From contig JAAZIA010000022.1 of the NCBI GenBank assembly GCA_012510445.1, positions 1-64,000 of the forward strand: DNA of 64,000 nucleotides, given 5' to 3'. The notes beneath the pieces were generated by a model, which had not been told where the DNA came from, made no database searches, and saw nothing but the letters and a program-made list of their open reading frames with translations. This document shows positions 1 through 8,520 of this stretch, one piece after another; the first letter of the stretch is position 1, and each line of letters starts with the position of its first letter. Origin of the DNA: Bacteroidales bacterium. GTDB taxonomy: Bacteria > Bacteroidota > Bacteroidia > Bacteroidales > UBA932. Both the position numbers and the translations under genes were made by a program.

Positions 1-4
1 AAAT

Positions 5-814
5 ATGAAACCAAGTCAAAATAATAGACTCTTTATAAAACGTAAGGTTGGTGTATTCATAACCGCTTTATGGCTACTTTCTTCCGGCTGGGGGCTTTTT
101 GCCCAATCTGCAGATCAGATAAGTAAAAAGGCAGCCGATGTGATTGACCTTTCTTCTATGACTATGGATTTTACCATAAACATTCGTGACAGCAGAGGTA
201 GCGAGCGGGTAAGACAACTTACTATGATAACCGGCCAGTTTAACGACGTTACTAAAACGCTGATTCGCTTTACGGCGCCGTCCGATGTAAAAGGGACAGC
301 CTTGTTAATTTACGATTACGAAGAGAAAGAGGATGATATGTGGATCTACATGCCGGCTTTAAAGAAAGTTCGCCGGATTATTAGTGCGGAAAGAGGTAAA
401 AGCTTTATGGGCTCGGAATTTACCAACGCAGACATGAGCAAACCCAACCATGCTGACTTTCATTACGAACTGAAAGGGTCCGATACATACGAAGGCAAGG
501 AATGTTGGATTGTTCAGGCAGAAGGAAAGGATCAGGTCATCAAAAGAGCTAACGGATACAGCAGGTCTGTGAGCTATATAGATAAGGAAAACTACCTGTG
601 TTATAAAACAGAATATTACGATTTCTCCGATAAGTTGCACAGGATTAGGATTACTTCTGATTATAAGAAAATTACAGAAACCTCTTATTTTGCATACCAT
701 ACGACTATGGAAAATGTCAAAAACGGTCGCGTGTCCGAGATGATAGTAAACCAATTAGAAACGGGACAAAAATACCGGGAATCCCTTTTTTCACCTAACG
801 CTTTACCGCAATGA
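5..814 (+). CDS. LolA-like outer membrane lipoprotein-sorting family protein
   Basis: Predicted exported protein of 269 residues. Residues 1-34 form a signal peptide: basic start, hydrophobic core, then a cleavage-like GLFAQSA. The rest fits the LolA-like fold of the family annotated as outer membrane lipoprotein-sorting protein, including the typical segment MWIYMPALKKVRRI near residues 112-125. Family members in other bacteria often accompany RND/MmpL-type exporters; if so here, the partner lies left of this window. The stop overlaps the next start (ATGA), so the two genes are probably cotranscribed. The ATG is only four bases from the window edge, so upstream signals cannot be seen. The family call is good; a role in lipoprotein or lipid handling is inference. 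Confidence 0.75.
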   Translation: MKPSQNNRLFIKRKVGVFITALWLLSSGWGLFAQSADQISKKAADVIDLSSMTMDFTINIRDSRGSERVRQLTMITGQFNDVTKTLIRFTAPSDVKGTALLIYDYEEKEDDMWIYMPALKKVRRIISAERGKSFMGSEFTNADMSKPNHADFHYELKGSDTYEGKECWIVQAEGKDQVIKRANGYSRSVSYIDKENYLCYKTEYYDFSDKLHRIRITSDYKKITETSYFAYHTTMENVKNGRVSEMIVNQLETGQKYRESLFSPNALPQ

Positions 815-1248
815 GAATTGCTCCATCATTATTTATCTTGATGGTTTTCATGTGTGTTTCCCAATCTATTAAAGCTCAGGTTTTAGAGATCACCATATCC
901 AACGTGCAAAATACGTCGGGGCGTTTATGTATAGCCATTTTTGATAATGATCATAATTACAGGGAAGAAAAACCCTTTGCTGCAAGATATCTTGATAAAG
1001 ATACCCTTATGTGCACAACCGTGAAGGTTGATATTCCTGTTTGTCCGGGGACTTATGGGTTAACGGTACTGGACGATGAAGACGGTAACGAAAAACTTAC
1101 CTTGAATTTTCTGGGTATCCCAAAGGAAGGCTTCGGCTTTTCCAACTATACCCTCAAAGGCCTTCGAAGGCCACATTTTGATCATTTTTCATTTACGGTT
1201 AACCGCGATGAAAGACTTGCCATTCACGTTATCATGAAATATTTTTGA
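811..1248 (+). CDS. DUF2141 family exported protein
   Basis: A 145-residue protein with a signal peptide ending near residue 22 (SIKAQ). The remainder matches the DUF2141 family: a beta-rich domain with LCIAIFDND early and the family signature GIPKEGFGFSNY near residues 106-117. The function of the family is unknown. It overlaps the preceding LolA-like gene by 4 bp (ATGA), and its 3' end nearly touches the convergent HU-like gene. Probably periplasmic or outer-membrane associated. Family assignment is by motif recall and no catalytic residues are known. Confidence 0.75.
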   Translation: MRIAPSLFILMVFMCVSQSIKAQVLEITISNVQNTSGRLCIAIFDNDHNYREEKPFAARYLDKDTLMCTTVKVDIPVCPGTYGLTVLDDEDGNEKLTLNFLGIPKEGFGFSNYTLKGLRRPHFDHFSFTVNRDERLAIHVIMKYF

Positions 1249-1249
1249 G

Positions 1250-1915
1250 TTAGAGTAACAGCCGTTCTTCTGCAGAGTAAAGAATTTTTTCTAAAACAGG
1301 TCTTAAAAAATCTTTAAAAACATAAACTAAAAGCAGGCATAAAATCAATAGTAAAAGGATAGTCAGGAATACGGCTACTCCTTTGCTTGCTTTGCGATCC
1401 GTTTTGACTTCACCGGCCGTGGTTTTTGTACCGCCTTTGCTTTCAGTTTCTTGTTTCTCTTCCCGGGTATCTTCCTGCAGTGGGTCTGAAAGCGTACATT
1501 TTACTTTTGAGGGCGTAGAGAGTGGACTCATAGACAGTGGGACAAGACCAAACTCGTTGGGATTAACAGAAACACTCTTATCCATTACAAAAAAGACATC
1601 TCCTTCCCGTGTACGTCTTAGTCTGCCAAAACCCTCCAGCGTAACCGATTTTTCGCGGGTCAGCTTTCTGGAAACTTCTGACAGCAAAGTCTTTAGCTCT
1701 TCCGGATTATCATAGGCTTTCTCTAACAATCCATCATTCCAGGTTTCACTTTCTCGGAAAAAAATCCGCCTTCCCGGTGGTAGCAGCACATGTGCATTAT
1801 GAGTGAGTGTGGCCGGAGTATCTTCCGCCATAAAACTTCCCATGTTTCCTAAGGAAACCCTGTTGTTTGTGCGAAGCAATTCTATACAATGGAGTGAAAG
1901 CAGAGATGTATCCAT
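1250..1915 (-). CDS. HU/CCDC81-like domain membrane protein
   Basis: A 221-residue protein. Residues 1-130 resemble the pair of prokaryotic CCDC81-like HU domains found in Bacteroidota: VSLGNMGSF, LLPPGRRIFFRE, WNDGLLEKAY, then a second unit VTLEGFGRLRR. A low-complexity Ser/Glu/Lys linker follows (about 131-177), then one transmembrane helix (about 178-200). In related proteins this architecture usually ends in a periplasmic SPOR domain. Here only about 20 residues follow the helix, so the SPOR domain is missing. The HU units would lie in the cytoplasm. Transcribed from a -7 box only 8 bp before the ATG. Function unknown; a link between nucleoid or envelope proteins is speculative. Confidence 0.65.
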   Translation of the reverse strand: MDTSLLSLHCIELLRTNNRVSLGNMGSFMAEDTPATLTHNAHVLLPPGRRIFFRESETWNDGLLEKAYDNPEELKTLLSEVSRKLTREKSVTLEGFGRLRRTREGDVFFVMDKSVSVNPNEFGLVPLSMSPLSTPSKVKCTLSDPLQEDTREEKQETESKGGTKTTAGEVKTDRKASKGVAVFLTILLLLILCLLLVYVFKDFLRPVLEKILYSAEERLLL

Positions 1916-1923
1916 AAGTTGGA

Positions 1924-1931
1924 CAAATTTA
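1924..1931 (-). promoter_or_regulatory. -7 promoter element for HU-like gene
   Basis: TAAATTTG on the minus strand matches the Bacteroidota TAnnTTTG consensus, with 8 bp between the box and the ATG at 1915. The predicted 5' UTR is therefore only a few bases. No -33 TTTG was found at the usual distance. Confidence 0.5.
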
Positions 1932-1949
1932 CACTTTTTTTGAAAAGAT

Positions 1950-1981
1950 TTTGCTCTTTCAGGAAAAACCGTTTATATTTG
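1950..1981 (+). promoter_or_regulatory. Promoter of tRNA-Asn
   Basis: TTTG at 1950-1953 and TATATTTG at 1974-1981 are separated by 20 bp, a complete Bacteroidota-type -33/-7 pair. The tRNA begins 14 bp downstream of the -7 box. Confidence 0.75.
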
Positions 1982-1995
1982 CACTCCTTAAGAAT

Positions 1996-2069
1996 TCCTC
2001 ATTAGCTCAGTTGGTTAGAGCACCTGACTGTTAATCAGGGGGTCCAAGGTTCAAGTCCTTGATGAGGAG
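1996..2069 (+). tRNA. tRNA-Asn (GUU)
   Basis: Full cloverleaf. The acceptor stem TCCTCAT pairs with ATGAGGA (2062-2068), with discriminator G at 2069. The anticodon stem CCTGA/TCAGG encloses loop CTGTTAA with anticodon GTT at 2030-2032. The T stem CAAGG/CCTTG encloses TTCAAGT. CCA is not encoded. The gene is flanked by its own promoter and a terminator hairpin, so it is probably a single-gene transcript. Confidence 0.97.
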
Positions 2070-2098
2070 CAGTTCAAAAAACTTGAATATGTATCTGG

Positions 2099-2135
2099 AA
2101 AAGCGCTTGTAACGTAAGTTGTAAGTGCTTTTTTC
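2099..2135 (+). terminator. Intrinsic terminator after tRNA-Asn
   Basis: A 15-bp stem (2099-2113 with 2118-2132, three G:U pairs) closes a GTAA loop and merges into a run of six T. It lies 30 bp after the tRNA and just before the YqaE gene. Confidence 0.75.
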
Positions 2136-2167
2136 TTTGTACCTTTACCTTCTAAACGGTAGGTACT

Positions 2168-2320
2168 ATGTCTTTTTGGAGGGCTTTACTGGCTATTATA
2201 TGTCCGCCTCTTTCTGTTTTAGGAAAAGGCTGCGGATCTATTTTAATAGTCTTTTTGCTGACGTTGGCCGGATGGGTTCCCGGTGTAATAGCTGCACTTA
2301 TTATACTTAATAAAAAATAA
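2168..2320 (+). CDS. YqaE/Pmp3 family small membrane protein
   Basis: A 50-residue protein, MSFWRALLAI to IILNKK. It has the Pmp3/YqaE layout: a first hydrophobic helix containing ICPPLSVL (about 5-19), a short Gly-rich polar turn (GKGCGS), and a second helix (about 24-46) with the family motif GWVPGVIAAL. Relatives are inner-membrane proteolipids tied to ion or stress tolerance in yeast, plants and bacteria. The molecular role here is not known. A weak -7 candidate, TACCTTTA near 2139, lies upstream. The ATG at 2168 is the only sensible start. The gene stands alone between the tRNA terminator and the convergent mntP gene. Confidence 0.85.
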   Translation: MSFWRALLAIICPPLSVLGKGCGSILIVFLLTLAGWVPGVIAALIILNKK

Positions 2321-2328
2321 AATGGCTT

Positions 2329-2889
2329 TTAGTGCGGATGGCTCAAGTGCTCAATCAAGATTTTCACACCTATCAAGAATAAAATAATACCTCCGGCAAA
2401 TTCTGCCCAAGTGCTAAAACGTTTGCCAAAAACATACCCCAGACGAACACCAATAAACGAAAGAACGAAAGTGACTGCTCCAATCAGGAGTATGGCAGTA
2501 ATTATATTCACATCTGTAAAGCCCAAGGTAATACCTACGGCTAGTGCATCTATACTGGTAGCTACGGCCAGTACCAGCATGGAGCGGGTTCCAAAGGAAC
2601 AATTGGTTTCTCTGTTACAGCGGAAAGAGTCTACTACCATCTTTCCTCCAATAAAACCTAAAAGACCAAAAGCAATCCAATGGTCAATGGCCTGAATCAT
2701 GTGGTGGAAGCTAAGCCCGGCATGGTATCCTATTAGCGGCATAACGGCCTGAAACAAACCAAAATACAAACCGGCTTTAAAGGCATTGGTCCATTGCATT
2801 TTAGGTTGCCCCATTCCTTTGCATACAGATACGGCAAAGGCATCCATAGCCAGACCAATAGAGAGAAGAACAAGATTCAGCAAATCCAA
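2329..2889 (-). CDS. mntP: Manganese efflux pump MntP
   Basis: MntP family exporter (186 residues from the chosen start) that removes Mn2+ across the inner membrane. It has about six membrane helices in two related halves, each with the family's acidic motif: IGLAMDAFAVS near the N terminus and ATSIDALAVG in the middle. I chose the TTG at 2889 (giving MDLLNLVLLSIG, as in other MntP proteins). A longer reading from TTG at 2919 would start inside a TATCTTTG promoter box at 2917-2924. It is divergent from the asparaginase gene with very little space between. Known mntP genes are often controlled by a Mn-sensing riboswitch or MntR; I see no such element here. Confidence 0.88.
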   Translation of the reverse strand: MDLLNLVLLSIGLAMDAFAVSVCKGMGQPKMQWTNAFKAGLYFGLFQAVMPLIGYHAGLSFHHMIQAIDHWIAFGLLGFIGGKMVVDSFRCNRETNCSFGTRSMLVLAVATSIDALAVGITLGFTDVNIITAILLIGAVTFVLSFIGVRLGYVFGKRFSTWAEFAGGIILFLIGVKILIEHLSHPH

Positions 2890-2897
2890 AAAATCCT

Positions 2898-2924
2898 TAT
2901 TTTTGCGTAAAGTCAACAAAGATA
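2898..2924. promoter_or_regulatory. Divergent -7 boxes of mntP and secreted asparaginase
   Basis: TATTTTTG (2898-2905, plus) points to the asparaginase ATG at 2937. TATCTTTG (2917-2924, minus) points to mntP. The promoters cross: each lies on the far side of the other, so the two transcripts would overlap by a few bases at their 5' ends. No -33 box is clear for either. Confidence 0.55.
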
Positions 2925-2936
2925 AACAAATAGATT

Positions 2937-4049
2937 ATGTCTGTAAAACGTGTTCTCGTCTTTCTTTTCCTAATGCTTTGGATATTAGAGTCTCATGCTG
3001 TAGCTCACAAATCCCATGCGATAATGTACAAACCCAAGATCTGTATCATAGCAACGGGAGGAACTATTGCCGGCATGGCTTCTTCTATCACAGAGGCTGC
3101 CTATAATCCGGCGCAGCTTACCGTGGAAACTCTTATTGCGCAGGTTCCTGAAATAACGGAACGCGCACACATTACCGGATTACAACTGTGCAACATTGCC
3201 AGCCAACATATAACCGTAGACCTATGGATACGGATGGCTCAAGTAATAGATTCACTTTTTATCCATTCTCTGTGCGACGGAGTAGTCATTACGCACGGTA
3301 CGGATACCATGGAAGAAACGGCCTTTTTTCTGGACCTTATTCTAAGGCATAACAAGCCGGTTGTCTTTACCGGATCTATGCGCCCGGCAAACAATCTGGG
3401 AGCAGATGGGCCGGCCAACCTGTACAATGCCGTTTGTCTGGCCACAGAACCCTCTGCAGGGACAATGGGTGTGCTGGCCGTTATGAACGATTATATTTTT
3501 GCTGCCTCTGAATTTACTAAAATGAATACGGTCAACCCCCATGCCTTTGAAAGCCCGGATTTTGGGCCGATGGGTACCGTCAGAGGAGGCCGGGTTCAGT
3601 TCTTTAGAACGCAGGCTTTGGGAGCGAAAACAGCTCTAAAATGCACAACAGAGCAGCTGAAGCAACTGGCACAGGACCTCCAACGCGGTGTTTTCCCCAG
3701 AGTAGAAATAGTAGCTTCATATGCCGATGCTCCTTCTACGGCGCTGGATGCCTTGTTGGCAAGCGGAGTAGATGGGATTGTGATTGCCGGAGTAGGGCAC
3801 GGGAATTATTCTCGCCCCATAGAAGCAAGTATTTACAACTGCCTGGAACAAGGCGTTTTTGTGGTGCGTGCCACACGTGCGTCACAAGGCGGAGTAACGT
3901 ATGGTGTAGAAGATCCCTTTGCGGGCCAGTTGGTTAGCGGTATGCTCAGCCCGCAAAAAGCCAGAATCCTCCTTATGCTGGCTCTTACCCGTTATCGCTC
4001 CTTGGAGGAGCTGGAAACTATATTCAATGATTATAGTGCGTCGCACTAA
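2937..4049 (+). CDS. ansB: Type II L-asparaginase, exported
   Basis: Hydrolyses L-asparagine to aspartate and ammonia, probably in the periplasm. The 370-residue protein begins with a signal peptide (hydrophobic 6-16, cleavage-like SHA). Both asparaginase signature motifs are present: ATGGTIAG (nucleophile Thr43 region) and VVITHGTDTMEETA (Thr122-Asp123). FTGSMRP, DGPANLYNA and the C-terminal GHGNYSRP are also family-typical. A cytoplasmic reading from Met30 is possible but would discard the signal peptide. A second, type I asparaginase lies at 59.0 kb, so this cell has both an exported and a cytoplasmic enzyme. Transcribed from a -7 box at 2898-2905. Confidence 0.9.
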   Translation: MSVKRVLVFLFLMLWILESHAVAHKSHAIMYKPKICIIATGGTIAGMASSITEAAYNPAQLTVETLIAQVPEITERAHITGLQLCNIASQHITVDLWIRMAQVIDSLFIHSLCDGVVITHGTDTMEETAFFLDLILRHNKPVVFTGSMRPANNLGADGPANLYNAVCLATEPSAGTMGVLAVMNDYIFAASEFTKMNTVNPHAFESPDFGPMGTVRGGRVQFFRTQALGAKTALKCTTEQLKQLAQDLQRGVFPRVEIVASYADAPSTALDALLASGVDGIVIAGVGHGNYSRPIEASIYNCLEQGVFVVRATRASQGGVTYGVEDPFAGQLVSGMLSPQKARILLMLALTRYRSLEELETIFNDYSASH

Positions 4050-4060
4050 GCACTTATTAT

Positions 4061-4068
4061 TAACTTTG
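4061..4068 (+). promoter_or_regulatory. -7 promoter element for DHS-like gene
   Basis: TAACTTTG matches TAnnTTTG and lies 31 bp before the ATG at 4100. No convincing -33 TTTG. It makes the gene independent of the upstream asparaginase. Confidence 0.55.
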
Positions 4069-4099
4069 CATTGAATTTAAACACTTAATAATAGTAACA

Positions 4100-5080
4100 A
4101 TGGAAATTAAAAAAGGCCCTGTTTCTCAGTTTTTAGAAACCAATTTTCTACATTTCAATGCTGCTACCGTGGTGGATGCTGCCAAAGGTTACGACGCACA
4201 TTTGACGGCAGGGGGAAAAATGTTAATCTCGCTTGCCGGTGCTATGAGTACGGCTGAACTGGGTATATCTCTGGCCGAAATGATCCGTCAAGGGAAAGTG
4301 GATATTATTAGTTGTACCGGAGCCAACTTAGAGGAGGACGTGATGAATTTAGTAGCCCATTCACACTACAAGAGGATACCAAACTACCGTGACTTAACAC
4401 CGCAAGATGAGCTGGAGCTTTTATTAAATAAATACAACCGTGTAACGGATACCTGTATTCCCGAAGAGGAAGCGTTCCGTAAGATTCAGCATCATATTGA
4501 AAAGATATGGAAAGATGCTCAAGCAAAGGGCGAGCGCTATTTCCCTCACGAATATATGTACAAGCTTCTGTTGAGCGGAGTGTTAGAAAACGATTACGAA
4601 ATAGACCCAAAAAACTCGTGGGTATTGGCGGCAGCAGAGCGTAACTTACCCATAGTTGTTCCCGGATGGGAAGATTCAACCATGGGCAATATTTTTGCTT
4701 CATACGTAATTAAAGGGGAGTTACAAGCATCTACTGTAAAGAATGGTATTGAGTACATGGTGTGGTTGGCTGATTTTTATGAAAAAAATGCCATTGGACA
4801 AGGTATAGGATTTTTCCAAATTGGTGGCGGTATAGCAGGAGATTTTTCTATGTGTGTAGCCCCAATGCTTGAACAAGATTTAGAGAAAGAAAACATTCTA
4901 AAATGGAGGTATTACTGTCAGATTACCGACTCTACTACCTCTTACGGTTCATACTCGGGCTGTATCCCAAACGAAAAGATAACCTGGGGTAAATTAGATG
5001 TGGATACGCCCAGCTACGTTATTGAATCAGACGCAACCATTGTCGCACCTCTTATTTTTGCTTGGGTATTGGGCAAATAG
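4100..5080 (+). CDS. Deoxyhypusine synthase-like protein lacking the catalytic Lys
   Basis: A 326-residue protein with the full deoxyhypusine synthase (DHS) scaffold. It shows NAD-site motifs LAGAMSTAELG (about 45-55) and SCTGANLEEDV (about 71-81), VPGWEDSTMGN (about 187-197), QIGGGIAGDF (about 240-249), and NEKITWGKL (about 291-299). True DHS modifies eIF5A using spermidine and needs a lysine in GGGVVKHH; here that position is Gly247 (GGGIAGDF). Bacteria lack eIF5A, and related bacterial enzymes make homospermidine but keep the lysine. So the family is clear while the reaction is not: an altered NAD/polyamine chemistry, or a different substrate, is possible. It is a single-gene unit with its own -7 box, convergent with the DUF389 gene. 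Confidence 0.85.
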   Translation: MEIKKGPVSQFLETNFLHFNAATVVDAAKGYDAHLTAGGKMLISLAGAMSTAELGISLAEMIRQGKVDIISCTGANLEEDVMNLVAHSHYKRIPNYRDLTPQDELELLLNKYNRVTDTCIPEEEAFRKIQHHIEKIWKDAQAKGERYFPHEYMYKLLLSGVLENDYEIDPKNSWVLAAAERNLPIVVPGWEDSTMGNIFASYVIKGELQASTVKNGIEYMVWLADFYEKNAIGQGIGFFQIGGGIAGDFSMCVAPMLEQDLEKENILKWRYYCQITDSTTSYGSYSGCIPNEKITWGKLDVDTPSYVIESDATIVAPLIFAWVLGK

Positions 5081-5087
5081 TGCCGTG

Positions 5088-6470
5088 CTACTCTTCTGTG
5101 ATCAGGCGCAGCTTCTGTGTGTTGGTGCGTGTTTTCATCCACTCCTTGATGATGGCCAGGTCTTTGGCGGCAGGGATGGAATCAAACTTGATAACAGCAA
5201 TAGTAAGGGTGTCTGCTGTTCCGCCGGTACTCCCTGCCGTTACATTAACGGCATGTGAGATGGATAATTCCTTGGCTGCCGGATAAAGCACTACCAGTTC
5301 TTGCATAAGCTCGTTGCTCAACCATTCGTAACGTTTGTAAGAAGCAAGTTTATCCTGAAGTGTATCAATAGCAGCCTGGCGGTCAAGCAGTTGTTGCTCG
5401 CTTTTTTTATAGAAATCTTCCATGACGGAAGAACGGATGGCATCTAAGTTGAGCCTTTCTCCACCCCCCTGTACAATGGTAAGGCGCGAACCCTGCAGAC
5501 GCCTGTATTCTTCCATTTGTTTCTTGGACAAAGACAAGGATTCTTCCGGTACTTCGTTTCCTATGAGCATTATGTCTATGCATTTGTCTTTGTAGGAAAT
5601 GGTACGGCTGATAATTTGAGTACCCGGATAGGAAAAAGCCTTATCAATATAATGGTTGGCGTCGCTTTCGTAGAAGGTTGTACTGATGATATTGATGGTT
5701 AAAATTAACGAGGGAACCATAGTAACAATTACAATAGCCAGAATGTAACGTTTCACGGCCAGTTCTCGCCGCTTTTCCTGGAAAACCTTGGGAGAATAAC
5801 CTCGTATGCGGGTACCCAGAAAAGTAGCCACCACAATAAAAACGGTATTGATAAAATACAGGTAGAAAGCACCCAAGAAGAACCGCATACTGCCAATAGC
5901 AATGCCGTACCCGGCAGTACAGAGCGGAGGCATAAGGGCTGTTGCAATGGCTACTCCCGGGATTACATTGCCTTTGTCTTTTGTAGATAAGGCTATAAAC
6001 CCGGCCAAACCTCCAAGCAAGGCAATAAATACATCGTAAATAGTGGGAGAGGTACGGGCCAAAATTTCTGATTGAGGTTGGTCAAAAGGCGATACAAAGA
6101 AGAAAATCGTAGCCGTTATGATACTGATGACGGTGGCTACCGAATAACTCTTCATAGACCTTTTTAACAACTCATAATCGTTGATTCCCAGTGACAGACC
6201 CATACCAATAATGGGGCCCATAAGCGGTGAGATTAACATGGCACCAATGATCACGGCTGTTGAATTAATATTCAACCCCAGAGAAGCAATGAGTATGGCA
6301 AAAATAAGGATCCACAAACTGGCACCTTTAAACTCTACTCCGGCTCTGATATTGGCTACTGTTTCCAGTTCGTTTTCCTTGTCTTTTCTCAAGTAAAAGT
6401 AATACCTGACAAAACGGCTGAGGGAATTATTTCGTCTCTTCTGTTTTTTATTAGTTGACAACGGATCCAT
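5088..6470 (-). CDS. DUF389 family integral membrane protein
   Basis: A 460-residue protein. Residues 1-250 contain the DUF389 membrane domain with about six helices and the family hallmarks [21 protein letters not shown] and [13 protein letters not shown]. Residues about 260-460 form a soluble part with a coiled-coil-like stretch ([21 protein letters not shown]). The function of DUF389 is unknown; members are sometimes called hydrophobic-domain transporters without evidence. The start overlaps the end of metG by 20 bp, so it is the last gene of the trpS-dnaG-metG-DUF389 operon. Placement with translation genes may be incidental. Confidence 0.85.
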   Translation of the reverse strand: MDPLSTNKKQKRRNNSLSRFVRYYFYLRKDKENELETVANIRAGVEFKGASLWILIFAILIASLGLNINSTAVIIGAMLISPLMGPIIGMGLSLGINDYELLKRSMKSYSVATVISIITATIFFFVSPFDQPQSEILARTSPTIYDVFIALLGGLAGFIALSTKDKGNVIPGVAIATALMPPLCTAGYGIAIGSMRFFLGAFYLYFINTVFIVVATFLGTRIRGYSPKVFQEKRRELAVKRYILAIVIVTMVPSLILTINIISTTFYESDANHYIDKAFSYPGTQIISRTISYKDKCIDIMLIGNEVPEESLSLSKKQMEEYRRLQGSRLTIVQGGGERLNLDAIRSSVMEDFYKKSEQQLLDRQAAIDTLQDKLASYKRYEWLSNELMQELVVLYPAAKELSISHAVNVTAGSTGGTADTLTIAVIKFDSIPAAKDLAIIKEWMKTRTNTQKLRLITEE

Positions 6471-8505
6471 TTTTCATTTCTTTTTCAGGTGAAACAATGC
6501 TCATAGAACCGTCCGGTTCCTGAGCCATGAGGATCATGCCCTTAGATTCAATGCCGCGTATTTTTCTGGGTGCCAGATTGGCCAGCATGCACACCTGACG
6601 TCCAATGAGATCTTCCGGCGAATAATGTTCTGCGATACCCGATACAATAACACGTGTGTCCAATCCGGTATCTATAGTGATTTTTAGCAATTTATCTGTT
6701 TTGGGTACTCTCTCAGCCGCAAGCACTGTGGCCACGCGGATATCCATTTTGCTAAATTCTTCAAAAGTACATTCGGGAAAAGCCGCAATAATTTCTGTAA
6801 CGGCAGCAGCAGTGGTTTCTGTTGCGGCCGAGCCTTTTGTTAAGCGGTCCACTTCTGCCTGAACGGTAGTGTCTTCTATTTTTTCAAACAGCAATACCGG
6901 GTCATTCAGTGTAAAGCCCGGGGCTAGCAATACCTCGTCCCGAAAACGCGACCAAGGTAGGGCCGCAGGCATGTTCAAGATACCACGGAGTTTTTCCGTG
7001 GTGAAGGGCAGGAACGGATCCAGAGCAATAGTAAGCCGGGCACAGATCTGCAAGGCAATGTTCAGGATGGTTTGTACTCGCTCCATATCTGTTTTAGCTA
7101 CCTTCCAAGGCTCTGTGTCGGCCAGGTATTTGTTGCCCAGCCGTGCCAGGCTCATAGCATCTTTCAGAGCTTCCCTAAAGTGGTAATGTTCCAGGTGAGA
7201 CTCCAAGGATTCTATAGTCTTTGGGATTTGAGATAAAATTTCTTTATCGTATTCTGTGAGCGCATTGCATGTGGGTACTACACCGTCACAGTATTTGTGG
7301 GTAAGCACTACGGCACGGTTTACAAAATTGCCGAGTATGGCTACCAATTCGTTATTGTTGCGGGCCTGGAAGTCTTTCCATGTAAAATCGTTGTCTTTTG
7401 TTTCCGGCATGGTAGCGCATAGCGTGTAGCGCAATACGTCTTGCTTGTTTGGGAAGCGCTCTAAATATTCATGCAACCAGACGGCCCAATTGTTAGAGGT
7501 AGATATCTTGTCTCCTTCCAGATTTAGGAATTCGTTTGCCGGTACGTTATCGGGCACAATAAATTCACCGTGGGCTTTAAGCATAGACGGGAACACAATG
7601 CAATGGAACACAATGTTATCTTTACCAATAAAGTGGACCATTTTGGTATCCTTATCTTTCCACCATTTTTCCCACGTATCCGGGAACAATTCAATGGTAT
7701 TGGAAATGTATCCTATGGGGGCGTCAAACCAGACATACAACACTTTTCCTTCTGCTCCTTCTATGGGAACAGGTACTCCCCAATCTAAATCACGGCTTAC
7801 AGCCCTTGGTTTTAAACCGTTGTCCAGCCATGATTTGCATTGGCCGTACACGTTGGGTTTCCACTCTTTATGCGTTTCCAGAATCCACTCTTTAAGCCAC
7901 GGTTCGTATTCGTTTAAAGGAAGATACCAATGCTTGGTTTTCTTTTTTTCCGGTACCACTCCACTCAACGAGGAACGCGGGTCTATAAGTTCCTCTGCAG
8001 AAAGGGTAGAGCCGCATTTTTCGCACTGGTCTCCGTAAGCATGGTTGTGGTTGCACCTTGGGCACGTACCTACAATGTAGCGGTCTGCCAGAAAGGTTCC
8101 TGTACCCGGATCAAAGAACTGTTCTGTTTCTTTCTCAATAAACTTTCCTTCGTCGTACAATTTTTTAAAAAAAGCCGAGGCGGTTTTGTGGTGAATCTCG
8201 GAAGTAGTTCTGGAGTAAATATCAAAAGAAATACCCAGCTTACTAAACGATTCTTTAATTTGCGTGTGATATTGATCTACGATTTCCCGTGGAGTAACAC
8301 CCAGCTGTCTGGCTTTGATGGTTATAGGAACGCCGTGTTCGTCTGATCCGCCAATAAAGCAGACTTCACGTCCTGTCAGGCGAAGGTAACGTACATAGAT
8401 ATCTGCCGGAACATAAACACCGGCAAGGTGACCAATATGGATAGGACCGTTGGCATAAGGTAATGCCGAGGTTACCAGGTAACGTTTGTATTCTTTTTGC
8501 TTCAT
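6451..8505 (-). CDS. metG: Methionyl-tRNA synthetase
   Basis: Charges tRNA-Met (684 residues). Class I signatures: [14 protein letters not shown] (HIGH at 23-26) and the KMSKS-type loop KISTS (333-337). The connecting domain has a four-cysteine zinc site, C148PRC151 and C161EKC164. The C terminus (about 580-684, [22 protein letters not shown]) is a Trbp111-type tRNA-binding OB domain that aids dimerisation and tRNA binding. The ATG at 8505 is preferred over the preceding GTG at 8508. It follows dnaG by 15 bp and overlaps the DUF389 gene. Confidence 0.96.
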   Translation of the reverse strand: MKQKEYKRYLVTSALPYANGPIHIGHLAGVYVPADIYVRYLRLTGREVCFIGGSDEHGVPITIKARQLGVTPREIVDQYHTQIKESFSKLGISFDIYSRTTSEIHHKTASAFFKKLYDEGKFIEKETEQFFDPGTGTFLADRYIVGTCPRCNHNHAYGDQCEKCGSTLSAEELIDPRSSLSGVVPEKKKTKHWYLPLNEYEPWLKEWILETHKEWKPNVYGQCKSWLDNGLKPRAVSRDLDWGVPVPIEGAEGKVLYVWFDAPIGYISNTIELFPDTWEKWWKDKDTKMVHFIGKDNIVFHCIVFPSMLKAHGEFIVPDNVPANEFLNLEGDKISTSNNWAVWLHEYLERFPNKQDVLRYTLCATMPETKDNDFTWKDFQARNNNELVAILGNFVNRAVVLTHKYCDGVVPTCNALTEYDKEILSQIPKTIESLESHLEHYHFREALKDAMSLARLGNKYLADTEPWKVAKTDMERVQTILNIALQICARLTIALDPFLPFTTEKLRGILNMPAALPWSRFRDEVLLAPGFTLNDPVLLFEKIEDTTVQAEVDRLTKGSAATETTAAAVTEIIAAFPECTFEEFSKMDIRVATVLAAERVPKTDKLLKITIDTGLDTRVIVSGIAEHYSPEDLIGRQVCMLANLAPRKIRGIESKGMILMAQEPDGSMSIVSPEKEMKNGSVVN

Positions 8506-8520
8506 CACGTATGTATTTTA

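Noticed and set aside
2125-2310. 61-codon plus-strand frame in this interval
   Set aside because: It has no family features; another frame encodes a clear YqaE/Pmp3 protein at 2168-2320.
4037-4049. Palindrome AGTGCGTCGCACT at the end of the asparaginase gene as a terminator
   Set aside because: No usable loop and no T-run follows; it lies within the last codons.
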